Source: Lachnospiraceae bacterium
GTDB taxonomy: Bacteria > Bacillota > Clostridia > Lachnospirales > Lachnospiraceae
Assembly (NCBI GenBank): GCA_017962225.1
Contig: JAGCVT010000067.1
Location: 1 to 51,285, forward strand
Direction: 5' to 3'
Length of the DNA: 51,285 bases
Shown here: positions 44,374 to 51,285 of the stretch, piece after piece
Position numbering within the stretch: the first letter of the stretch is position 1
Layout of the letters: each line of letters starts with the position of its first letter
Notes under the pieces: model-generated
Told to the model about the DNA's origin: nothing
Databases searched by the model: none
The model's input: the letters and a program-made list of their open reading frames with translations, nothing else
Made by a program: the position numbers and the translations under genes

Positions 44374-46227
44374 ATGATTACGAAAAGAGAAGATATTCGT
44401 AATGTGGCAATAATAGCTCATGTCGATCACGGCAAAACAACTTTGGTTGACGGTCTCTTAAAACAGAGCGGTGTTTTCAGAGAGAATCAGGAAGTTGCCG
44501 AACGCGTCATGGACTCAAACGATATCGAAAGAGAAAGAGGCATTACAATTCTTTCGAAAAATACAGCTGTTAATTACAAAGGCGTAAAGATTAATATTAT
44601 CGACACTCCGGGCCATGCGGATTTCGGCGGTGAAGTGGAGCGTGTACTTAAAATGGTAAACGGCGTTATCCTTCTTGTTGATGCATTTGAAGGACCGATG
44701 CCCCAGACAAAGTTCGTTTTAAGAAAAGCACTTGAGCTTAAGCTTCCCGTAATTGTCTGCGTAAATAAAATCGACAGACCTGAAGCAAGAAGCGAGGAAG
44801 TTGTTGACGAAGTACTTGAGCTTTTCCTTGATCTTGATGCGGACGATTCACAGCTCGACTGTCCTTTTATTTTTGCTTCGGCAAAAGCAGGAACTGCGGT
44901 TAAGAATCTTTCAGACGAAGCCGTTGACATGGCTCCGCTTTTTGAAACCATCATAGATTACATTCCCGCACCCGAGGGAGATCCCGAAGGCGGTACACAG
45001 ATTCTTATCAGCACCATTGACTACAATGAATACGTGGGAAGAATCGGTGTAGGTAAAGTCGACAGAGGCGTGATTCGCACTAATGACGATGTTGTAATCG
45101 TAAATGCACACGATCCCGAAAAGTCGAGAAAAGTAAAAGTATCAAAATTATATGAATTCGACGGATTAGACAGAGTGGAAATAAAAGAAGCAGGCATCGG
45201 TTCGATAGTTGCGATTTCCGGTATATCGGATATTCATATCGGAGATACGCTCTGCAGCGTTGACTGTCCCGATCCCATTCCTTTCCAAAAGATTTCCGAG
45301 CCTACGATTGCGATGGACTTTATCGTAAACGATTCACCGCTTGCAGGCAGGGAAGGAAAATACGTAACCAGCCGTCATATAAGAGACAGGCTTTTCAGAG
45401 AACTTAATACAGACGTTTCATTAAGAGTAGAAGAGACAGACAGTACCGATGCTTTTAAAGTATCGGGACGTGGAGAACTTCATTTATCCGTTCTTATAGA
45501 GAATATGAGAAGAGAAGGATACGAATTTGCGGTAAGCAAAGCAGAGGTTCTTTATAAAAAAGACGAAAATGGCAAACTTTTAGAGCCGATGGAGAGAGCA
45601 TACATTGATGTACCCGAAGAATTCTCGGGAAGCGTAATCGAAAAGCTTTCACAGAGAAAGGGTGAGCTCGTTACCATGGGCAGCGCTTCGGGCGGATACA
45701 CCAGACTTGAGTTTTTAATTCCTTCCAGAGGACTGATCGGATACAGAGGAGATTTCTTGACCGATACTAAGGGTAACGGAATTTTAAATACACTTTTTGA
45801 GGGCTACGGTCCTTACAAGGGAGACATCCAGTACAGAAAGCAGGGTTCACTCATTGCATTTGAAGGCGGCGAAAGCGTTACATACGGTCTTTTCAATGCA
45901 CAGGAGAGAGGAACTCTTTTCATCGGACCCGGCGAAACGGTTTATGCCGGTATGATTATCGGACAGTGTCCCAAGGCTGAAGACATTGAACTTAACGTAT
46001 GTAAGACCAAGCATCTTACCAATACACGTTCATCATCGGCTGACGAAGCTCTTCACCTTGTACCGCCCAAGATTTTAAGTCTTGAGCAGGCAATCGATTT
46101 TATCGATACCGACGAGCTTCTCGAAGTTACGCCCACACACTTAAGATTAAGAAAGAAGATTCTTGATCCCACATTAAGAAAGCGTGCAGGCTTTGCAAAG
46201 AAACAGGCGGAAGCAAACGCACATTAA
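44374..46227 (+). CDS. typA: Translational GTPase TypA/BipA
   Basis: TypA acts on the ribosome and aids large-subunit assembly, especially in cold or stress. The 617-aa length and domain order match: G domain with G1 AHVDHGKT, RGITI, G3 DTPGHADFGGEVERV and G4 NKIDR; beta-barrel domain II; and EF-G-like domains III/V (SGRGELHLSVLIENMRREGYEF and LIPSRGLIGYRGDFLTDTKG). The C-terminal BipA-specific part has NVCKTKHLTNTRSSSADEAL. GGAGGAG precedes the ATG. The palindromic repeat lies 14 nt after its stop. Confidence 0.97.
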   Translation: MITKREDIRNVAIIAHVDHGKTTLVDGLLKQSGVFRENQEVAERVMDSNDIERERGITILSKNTAVNYKGVKINIIDTPGHADFGGEVERVLKMVNGVILLVDAFEGPMPQTKFVLRKALELKLPVIVCVNKIDRPEARSEEVVDEVLELFLDLDADDSQLDCPFIFASAKAGTAVKNLSDEAVDMAPLFETIIDYIPAPEGDPEGGTQILISTIDYNEYVGRIGVGKVDRGVIRTNDDVVIVNAHDPEKSRKVKVSKLYEFDGLDRVEIKEAGIGSIVAISGISDIHIGDTLCSVDCPDPIPFQKISEPTIAMDFIVNDSPLAGREGKYVTSRHIRDRLFRELNTDVSLRVEETDSTDAFKVSGRGELHLSVLIENMRREGYEFAVSKAEVLYKKDENGKLLEPMERAYIDVPEEFSGSVIEKLSQRKGELVTMGSASGGYTRLEFLIPSRGLIGYRGDFLTDTKGNGILNTLFEGYGPYKGDIQYRKQGSLIAFEGGESVTYGLFNAQERGTLFIGPGETVYAGMIIGQCPKAEDIELNVCKTKHLTNTRSSSADEALHLVPPKILSLEQAIDFIDTDELLEVTPTHLRLRKKILDPTLRKRAGFAKKQAEANAH

Positions 46228-46241
46228 TAAAACGACCATTC

Positions 46242-46299
46242 GGGGACGGTTCTAAAATGGTAAAAAAAGCCAAAACGGAACCGTCCCCATTTGGCTCTT
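46242..46299 (+). repeat. GGGACGGTTCT palindromic intergenic repeat, copy B
   Basis: GGGGACGGTTCT (46242-46253) pairs with GGAACCGTCCCC (46277-46288). The loop contains TGGTAAAAAAAGCCA (46258-46272), the same 15-nt core as copy A near 15421, and the 3' flank is TTTGGCTCTTCT as in copy A. AGCCAAA in the core can instead pair with TTTGGCT in the flank. It follows typA and may terminate it, though the T run is weaker than in copy A. Confidence 0.85.
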
Positions 46300-46308
46300 C
46301 TGGCAGAC

Positions 46309-46337
46309 TTGAAAAATAACCGGATTGAAATTATACT
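46309..46337 (+). promoter_or_regulatory. Promoter for the ycxB-tsa operon
   Basis: TTGAAA (46309-46314), a 17-nt spacer and TATACT (46332-46337) give a start near 46344, ahead of the ATG at 46380. Confidence 0.65.
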
Positions 46338-46379
46338 GTAAATTGTATTTTTATGTGGATTTCACGGAAAGGAAATCAA

Positions 46380-46868
46380 ATGGAAGTCAGATTCGACGTA
46401 CAGATGACAACTTCAAAATTATATGACTTCAATCTGCAGCACTCATACAAAAAGCCGGTATCGATTATCGCTACGGCTCTGGGTGTTGTATTTATGTTTT
46501 TATTTTTGCAGCAGCTAAAATGGTATTACCTTGCGGCAGCGCTTCTTTTAATTTTTTACCTTCCGATAAGTCTTTTAAGATCTTCTTTTATGAAGGTTAA
46601 GATGATAGATTTCTTCAAAGAGCCGGTTTCATATCTTTTAAACGATGAAGGAATCACGGTTTATGCACAGGGCGAAGAGCAGACTATTCCCTGGAGCGAC
46701 TGCGTGAAGGCATGCAATACCAGACAGAGTTATTTTGTATACACGGGAAAAAACTCCGCTTTTATTTTCCCTAAAAGAGACATGGGTGATAAAACCGGAG
46801 ATGTTCTTATGATGATTAACACTCATATGGATCCCGCGAAAGTTAAGATTAAATTCGGGGGTCTTTGA
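46380..46868 (+). CDS. YcxB-like membrane protein
   Basis: The 162-aa protein starts at ATG 46380 with AAAGGA six bases upstream; an ATG at 46353 lacks a site. Two membrane helices (~30-75) are followed by a PH-like domain with the YcxB pattern: YLLNDEGITVYAQGEEQTIPWSDCVKACNTR, YFVYTGKNSAFIFPKRDM. The family is widespread in Firmicutes and has no known function. Its TGA overlaps the tsaE ATG (TGATG), which places it first in the tsa operon. Confidence 0.78.
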   Translation: MEVRFDVQMTTSKLYDFNLQHSYKKPVSIIATALGVVFMFLFLQQLKWYYLAAALLLIFYLPISLLRSSFMKVKMIDFFKEPVSYLLNDEGITVYAQGEEQTIPWSDCVKACNTRQSYFVYTGKNSAFIFPKRDMGDKTGDVLMMINTHMDPAKVKIKFGGL

Positions 46869-47335
46869 TGGAAATCTTTAACGCAGAAGGCGTATTCGAA
46901 GTTAATTCGGCCGACGAAACTTTAAAGCTTGGCGAAGAGTTTGCAAATAACGCAAAGCCCGGAACTGTTATTGCTTTAATCGGAGATCTTGGCGTCGGCA
47001 AAACGGTTTTTACAAAAGGAATCGCAAAAGGGCTCGGCATCACGGAAAATGTCACCAGTCCTACTTTTACGATTCTTGAATCCTACTACGGCGGCAAAAT
47101 GCCTCTTCATCACTTTGATGTATACAGAATCGGAGATGTGGAGGAAATGGAAGAGGTCGGATTTGACGACTGTGTTTATTCCGAAGGCATTACGATTGTC
47201 GAATGGGCCGGAATTATAGAAGAGATTATTCCAAAAGGAACATATGTCGTAAATATCGCGAAGGATTTGTCCAAAGGAAACGATTACAGAAAGATTACGA
47301 TTACAAAAACTACAAAAGAAGGTTATCTGAATTGA
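46868..47335 (+). CDS. tsaE: tRNA t6A biosynthesis ATPase TsaE
   Basis: TsaE is the ATPase of the complex that makes threonylcarbamoyl-adenosine at position 37 of ANN-decoding tRNAs. The 155-aa protein has Walker A GDLGVGKT (39-46), the switch VTSPTFTILESYYG, HFDVYR and EWAGII. All conserved parts are present. Start is coupled to the YcxB stop (TGATG), and its end overlaps the tsaB start (TTGA). Confidence 0.94.
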   Translation: MEIFNAEGVFEVNSADETLKLGEEFANNAKPGTVIALIGDLGVGKTVFTKGIAKGLGITENVTSPTFTILESYYGGKMPLHHFDVYRIGDVEEMEEVGFDDCVYSEGITIVEWAGIIEEIIPKGTYVVNIAKDLSKGNDYRKITITKTTKEGYLN

Positions 47336-48045
47336 AAATACTTGCACTTGATTCATCCGGACTTGTAGCCTCGGTTGCATATCTTGAGGATGGAAAGATA
47401 AAAGGATTAATAAATATTAACTATCAGAAGACTCACTCCCAGACTCTTTTACCGATGCTTGACGAGATGGTAAAAACTCTGGAGATTGATTTAAACGATA
47501 TTGATTATCTTGCATGCGCGAACGGACCCGGATCTTTTACGGGGCTAAGAATCGGTGTTGCGACCATAAAAGGACTGGGCTTAAGCATCAACAAAGAAAT
47601 CGTTGATGTGTCTACCCTCGAAGCACTTGCTTTAAACTGGGCCGGCGCGGACGGAATCATCGTTCCGATTATGGATGCGAGAAGATCGCAGGTTTATGCC
47701 GCAGGCTATACGTTTGATGAAAATTCCTCAAAGCCTGTGACAGTCATCGAACCCGTTAACTGCGATTTGTCAGACCTCATAAAAGAATTAAACGCCATGG
47801 GCAAAAAGGTTTTCTTTACAGGTGACGGAGTACCCGTATACAAAGAGATGGTTGAAGAAAGCCTTAAGGTGCCTTACGCATTTCCTAACGCTGCAAACGC
47901 ATATCAGAACGCTGCAAACGTTGCGGTGCTTGCAGACATTTACGCTAATGAAGGCCTTTCCAAAAAGGCAGCAGACATTTCACCTGTATATTTAAGAAAA
48001 CCTCAGGCTGAACGTGAGAGAGAAGCCATGCAGGGCGCAAATTAA
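47332..48045 (+). CDS. tsaB: tRNA t6A biosynthesis protein TsaB
   Basis: TsaB is an ASKHA-fold partner of TsaD. The start is TTG 47332, which overlaps the tsaE stop, with AAGAAGG nine bases before it. The protein is 237 aa. Signatures are KILALDSSGLVASVA, THSQTLLPMLDEM, CANGPGSFTGLRIGVATIKGL and the MDARRSQVYAAGY segment. The N-terminal fold aligns with TsaD but lacks its metal His pair, as expected. It lies 3 nt before rimI. Confidence 0.93.
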   Translation: MKILALDSSGLVASVAYLEDGKIKGLININYQKTHSQTLLPMLDEMVKTLEIDLNDIDYLACANGPGSFTGLRIGVATIKGLGLSINKEIVDVSTLEALALNWAGADGIIVPIMDARRSQVYAAGYTFDENSSKPVTVIEPVNCDLSDLIKELNAMGKKVFFTGDGVPVYKEMVEESLKVPYAFPNAANAYQNAANVAVLADIYANEGLSKKAADISPVYLRKPQAEREREAMQGAN

Positions 48046-48048
48046 AAT

Positions 48049-48501
48049 ATGTTTGTTACGGAAAAAATGAATGAGACAAATGTCGAAGGAATAGCGGAGC
48101 TTGAAAAGGAAAACTTTTCCGACGGCTGGAGTCTTGAATCTCTAAAAGAAGAAATAAATAATCCCGATGCGTGTTATTATGCTGTCCGCGATGGTGAAAA
48201 CGGAATTGTAGTTGCGGCTGCAGGAATGATAATAAGCATCGATACAGCCGATATCATGAATGTATCGGTCAAAGAGGAGTACAGAAGAAAAGGCTTAGCC
48301 TCAAAGCTTCTTGATACTCTTTTTGAAGAGGGGAGAAAAAATGGAGTAAAGGATTTTACTCTGGAAGTAAGGGAAAACAATCGCGCAGCCAGAGAACTGT
48401 ATGAGAAAAAAGGTTTTGTATTTGAAGGAATAAGACCTAAGTTTTATTGCAACCCCGCAGAAGGCGCGGCGATTTATTGGTTACGCGAAAAAGAGGAATA
48501 A
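48049..48501 (+). CDS. rimI: Ribosomal protein S18-alanine N-acetyltransferase
   Basis: The 150-aa GNAT enzyme has the RimI order: opening CxxFSxxWS-like ENFSDGWSLESLKEEI, the acetyl-CoA loop VKEEYRRKGLASKLLDTLF, DFTLEVRENNRAARELYEKKGF and the end RPKFYCNPAEGAAIYW. RimI acetylates S18 in enterics and its gene is often beside tsaB in Firmicutes, as here. A role on TsaD-linked proteins is possible but not shown. Confidence 0.88.
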   Translation: MFVTEKMNETNVEGIAELEKENFSDGWSLESLKEEINNPDACYYAVRDGENGIVVAAAGMIISIDTADIMNVSVKEEYRRKGLASKLLDTLFEEGRKNGVKDFTLEVRENNRAARELYEKKGFVFEGIRPKFYCNPAEGAAIYWLREKEE

Positions 48502-48503
48502 AA

Positions 48504-49415
48504 ATGTTTGAAGTGTGTTTACTCGGAACCGGCGGAATGATGCCGCTTCCTCACAGATGGCTGACATCTCTGATGGTCAGATACAACGGAATAAACGTAC
48601 TCATTGACTGCGGCGAAGGAACGCAGGTTGCTTTAAAGGAAAAGGGCTGGAGCCCGAAGCCTATCGACCTGATTCTTTTTACGCATTATCATGCAGACCA
48701 TATTTCGGGCCTTCCCGGAATGTTTTTAACGCTGGGCAATTCGGAAAGAACGGAGCCCGTTACTTTGGTCGGTCCGAAAGGCCTTAAAAAAGTAGTAGAA
48801 TCACTTCTTATCATTGCGCCCCAGCTTCCTTTTGAAATCAATTACATTGAAATAGAAGGCGATTCACAGAGAATCGATTTTAAAGATTTTCATATTGATG
48901 CTTTTAAGGTCAATCACAATGTGACCTGCTACGGATACAGCATTTCCATTGACCGTGCGGGACGTTTTTGTTCGGATAAGGCAAAGGCATTAAACATACC
49001 GCTTAATTACTGGTCGAAGCTTCAGAAGGGCGAAACCATTGAAGACGAAACAGGTATCTATACACCCGATATGGTAATGGGTCCTCCGAGAAAAGGAATC
49101 AAGGTTACATATACCACAGATACAAGACCGTGCAAGAACATTCCTCTGTTCGCAAAAGATTCGGATCTTTTCATCTGCGAAGGAATGTACGGCGATACGG
49201 AGATGCTTGAGAAAGCAAAAGAGCATAAGCACATGACGTTTGCGGAAGCAGCCACAATGGCAAAGGAAGCGAATGTTCAGGAAATGTGGCTTACGCATTA
49301 CAGCCCGTCACTTTTTAAACCCAAGGAATATATTGACAACGCAAGATGCATTTTCCCTGCAAGCATTGCGGCCAAGGACGGAATGAGTGCGGATTTAAGA
49401 TATGACGAAGCATAA
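48504..49415 (+). CDS. rnz: Ribonuclease Z-like metallo-beta-lactamase (tRNA 3' processing)
   Basis: The start is ATG 48504, two bases after the rimI stop; product 303 aa. The metallo-beta-lactamase motif is THYHADHISGLPG (His61, His63, Asp65, His66). MFEVCLLGTGGMMPLP, DCGEGTQ, FKVNHNVTCYGY and WLTHYSPSLFKPKEY match RNase Z. It cuts 3' trailers from tRNA precursors. Placement within the tsa operon links two tRNA maturation steps. The exosite GP-motif is not clear in this sequence, so a related MBL nuclease is the alternative. Confidence 0.85.
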   Translation: MFEVCLLGTGGMMPLPHRWLTSLMVRYNGINVLIDCGEGTQVALKEKGWSPKPIDLILFTHYHADHISGLPGMFLTLGNSERTEPVTLVGPKGLKKVVESLLIIAPQLPFEINYIEIEGDSQRIDFKDFHIDAFKVNHNVTCYGYSISIDRAGRFCSDKAKALNIPLNYWSKLQKGETIEDETGIYTPDMVMGPPRKGIKVTYTTDTRPCKNIPLFAKDSDLFICEGMYGDTEMLEKAKEHKHMTFAEAATMAKEANVQEMWLTHYSPSLFKPKEYIDNARCIFPASIAAKDGMSADLRYDEA

Positions 49416-49439
49416 ATAAAGAAAAGGAAATTTCCTTAA

Positions 49440-50468
49440 ATGGCAGAAATAAATATTTTGGCAATTGAATCATCGTGTGATGAAACGGCTGCGGCAGTCG
49501 TAAGAAACGGAAGAGAAGTTCTTTCGAATGTTATTTATTCGCAGATAGATTTACACACCCTTTACGGCGGAGTCGTTCCCGAGATTGCATCCAGAAAGCA
49601 TATCGACAAAATCAATCAGGTGGTTGAAAAGGCCATCGCAGATTCAGGTATGGAATTAAAAGATATGGATGCGGTTGCGGTCACATACGGACCGGGACTT
49701 GTAGGACCGCTTCTTGTGGGCGTGTCATTTGCGAAGGCATTAGCATACGGCGCGAATCTTCCTATTATAGGCGTGCATCATATCGAAGGACATATCTGTG
49801 CAAACTATATTGCGAATAAGGAGCTTGAACCTCCTTTTATGTGCTTAATAGTTTCCGGAGGCCATACACACCTCGTAAAAGTAGCAGACTACGGCAAATA
49901 CGAAATCCTCGGCAAGACAGAAGACGATGCTGCAGGCGAAGCATTTGACAAAGTTGCCAGAGCAATAGGCTTAGGTTACCCCGGCGGACCTAAAATCGAC
50001 AGGGTTTCCAAATCGGGTAATCCCGAAGCAATTAAGTTTCCGAGAGCAAAGGTCGGCGGCAGCGAATATGACTTTTCTTTCTCGGGATTAAAATCTGCGG
50101 TTTTAAATTATTTGAATACCGCTTCCATGAATAATGAAACAATAGTTACAGAAGATGTGGCTGCATCATTCCAGCAGGCTGTCATCGATGTGCTGGTAGG
50201 TCATTCAATGGAAGCTTTAAATCAGTACGGCTTTAAAAAGTTTGCGATAGCAGGCGGAGTGGCTTCAAACAGCGGACTCAGAGAAGCGTTTGAAAAAGCA
50301 TGTGCGGAGAGAGGCATTGAATTCTTTCTTCCGCCACCCATTCTTTGTACGGATAATGCGGCAATGATCGGTTCGGCTGCTTTCTTTGAATATGAAAGAG
50401 GTTTAAGAAACGGTCTTGATTTAAATGCGGTTCCCAACTTAAAACTCGGGGAGAGATGGTATGAGTAA
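49440..50468 (+). CDS. tsaD: tRNA N6-adenosine threonylcarbamoyltransferase
   Basis: TsaD transfers the threonylcarbamoyl group to A37 of tRNA. The 342-aa protein has an AAAGGAA site and the ASKHA core [16 protein letters not shown]. The metal motif HHIEGH has His114 and His118. Others are [34 protein letters not shown], and [13 protein letters not shown] with [14 protein letters not shown]. All are intact. With TsaE and TsaB this gives the bacterial t6A complex; TsaC is not in the window. The end overlaps ispD by 8 nt. Confidence 0.96.
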   Translation: MAEINILAIESSCDETAAAVVRNGREVLSNVIYSQIDLHTLYGGVVPEIASRKHIDKINQVVEKAIADSGMELKDMDAVAVTYGPGLVGPLLVGVSFAKALAYGANLPIIGVHHIEGHICANYIANKELEPPFMCLIVSGGHTHLVKVADYGKYEILGKTEDDAAGEAFDKVARAIGLGYPGGPKIDRVSKSGNPEAIKFPRAKVGGSEYDFSFSGLKSAVLNYLNTASMNNETIVTEDVAASFQQAVIDVLVGHSMEALNQYGFKKFAIAGGVASNSGLREAFEKACAERGIEFFLPPPILCTDNAAMIGSAAFFEYERGLRNGLDLNAVPNLKLGERWYE

Positions 50469-51135
50469 GTTTTATGCGGTAGTTCTTTCTGCAGGCGTCG
50501 GCAGCAGAATGAACAGCGATATTCCAAAACAATACCTTATGCTAAAAGACAAGCCCGTGCTTGCACATTCTCTTTTGGCTTTTGAGAATTCCGATGTTGA
50601 CGGGATTGTTATTGTCTGCGGAAGCGGAGACGAAGATTACATTAAAAAAGAGTTCGTGGAAAAGTATGCGCTAAAGAAAGTAACTGCTATAGTTCCCGGC
50701 GGAGCGGAGAGATACAACTCGGTATATAACGGTCTTACTGCATGCGAAGGCGCCGATTACGTTTTAATCCATGACGGAGCCAGACCTTATGTTTCAGAAG
50801 AAATCATAAAAAGAAATATGGATGAAGTAATAAAATACAAAGCCGTTGTAACATCCGTAAAATCAACCGACACCGTAAAGATTGCAGACGATAACGGATT
50901 TGTGGTTTCGACTCCCGAGAGGAAGAGCGTGTATTTTATGCAGACTCCCCAGACATTTGAATACAAACTTGCACTGGATTCGTATTCAGCATTGATAAAG
51001 GATCTTGAAAAAGAAGTTAAAGTGCAGGTTACCGATGACGCGCAGGTCGTTGAAATGTATTCGGATACGAGAGTTAAATTAATCGAAGGGGACTATTCAA
51101 ATATTAAAATAACGGTTCCGAAAGATTTACAATAA
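50461..51135 (+). CDS. ispD: 2-C-Methyl-D-erythritol 4-phosphate cytidylyltransferase
   Basis: IspD converts MEP and CTP to CDP-ME in the non-mevalonate isoprenoid pathway, the source of undecaprenyl carrier. The 224-aa length is standard. It has the nucleotide loop [43 protein letters not shown] and DTVK with [11 protein letters not shown]. It overlaps tsaD by 8 nt and so shares its transcript. Its link to the polysaccharide locus is through the lipid carrier, an inference. Confidence 0.94.
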   Translation: MSKFYAVVLSAGVGSRMNSDIPKQYLMLKDKPVLAHSLLAFENSDVDGIVIVCGSGDEDYIKKEFVEKYALKKVTAIVPGGAERYNSVYNGLTACEGADYVLIHDGARPYVSEEIIKRNMDEVIKYKAVVTSVKSTDTVKIADDNGFVVSTPERKSVYFMQTPQTFEYKLALDSYSALIKDLEKEVKVQVTDDAQVVEMYSDTRVKLIEGDYSNIKITVPKDLQ

Positions 51136-51151
51136 TCTTATACAGTTTTTA

Positions 51152-51180
51152 TTGACACAAAAGTACAAATTTGATAAACT
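51152..51180 (+). promoter_or_regulatory. Strong promoter for tRNA-Ser
   Basis: Consensus TTGACA (51152-51157), a 17-nt spacer and TAAACT (51175-51180), preceded by TG as an extended -10, give a start near 51187, 23 nt before the tRNA. Confidence 0.75.
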
Positions 51181-51209
51181 AACACTTGCGTTTGAAATTA
51201 ACGCTATTC

Positions 51210-51285
51210 GGAGAGGTATCGAAGTGGTCATAACGAGGCGGTCTTGAAAACCGTTTGTCCGAAAGGGCGCATGGGTTCGAATCCC
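51210..51285 (+). tRNA. tRNA-Ser(UGA), cut by the window end
   Basis: The sequence runs from acceptor GGAGAGG (51210) through the D arm and an anticodon arm GCGGT/ACCGT with anticodon TGA at 51245-51247 (loop CTTGAAA). A long variable arm (TCC-GAAA-GGG), a class II feature, and the T loop GGGTTCGAATCCC follow. The 3' acceptor half and any CCA lie beyond the window. Confidence 0.9.

Overview
The window looks like chromosomal core sequence from a Gram-positive anaerobe of the class Clostridia, most likely family Lachnospiraceae (a Butyrivibrio- or Roseburia-like organism). Grounds: low-to-moderate G+C, strong AGGAGG-type ribosome sites, some TTG starts, an LCP cell-wall ligase, a one-step meso-diaminopimelate dehydrogenase, and lineage-typical small families (DUF4250, a DUF6106-like protein, DUF4190, DUF2752). 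The genus is inferred from gene content. I see no prophage, IS element, CRISPR array or rRNA.

Layout. 35-4368: a giant acidic protein (short rubredoxin domain, Glu-rich linker, decayed glutamate-synthase-like domain), then two small membrane proteins. 4498-12568: surface polysaccharide block with a phosphohexomutase, three family-2 glycosyltransferases, an undecaprenyl-phosphate sugar transferase and an LCP protein. 12596-15398: protein quality control with an HtrA protease and a divergent ClpX-like unfoldase. 15498-21046: CYTH phosphatase (minus strand), a diguanylate cyclase, MgtC, MurD, DUF4250 and RarA. 21092-23625 (minus strand): SGNH-like protein plus MBOAT acyltransferase, a polymer O-acylation pair. 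23813-28955: small membrane protein, GuaB, MntP, MATE and EamA transporters. 29168-37040: tocopherol-cyclase-like protein, glutamine synthetase, a LacI-sensor/GGDEF/EAL protein, a WYL regulator and a DHH phosphoesterase. 37212-39889: cassette of a membrane Ser/Thr kinase, a tiny membrane protein and an exported Ig-like protein. 39960-44260: Ddh, an Lgt-family protein with an altered active site, and a complete metal ABC importer. 44374-51135: TypA, then YcxB-TsaE-TsaB-RimI-RNase Z-TsaD-IspD. The window ends inside a tRNA-Ser(UGA).

How it fits together. Cell-envelope construction dominates: sugar activation, glycosyl transfer, lipid-carrier priming, LCP attachment, MurD, Ddh, polymer acylation, and IspD for undecaprenyl precursors. 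A second theme is cyclic-di-GMP, with an intact GGDEF enzyme and an EAL enzyme fused to a cytoplasmic sugar-sensor fold. The tsaE/tsaB/tsaD genes supply the bacterial t6A machinery except TsaC.

The points most worth a second look are the rubredoxin/decayed-GltS acidic protein, the kinase/Ig cassette, the LacI-EAL fusion, the second ClpX, the altered Lgt active site, and a GGGACGGTTCT palindromic element found after two genes. Promoters and terminators are read by eye from consensus and pairing. Family assignments come from motif recognition, not from database searches.
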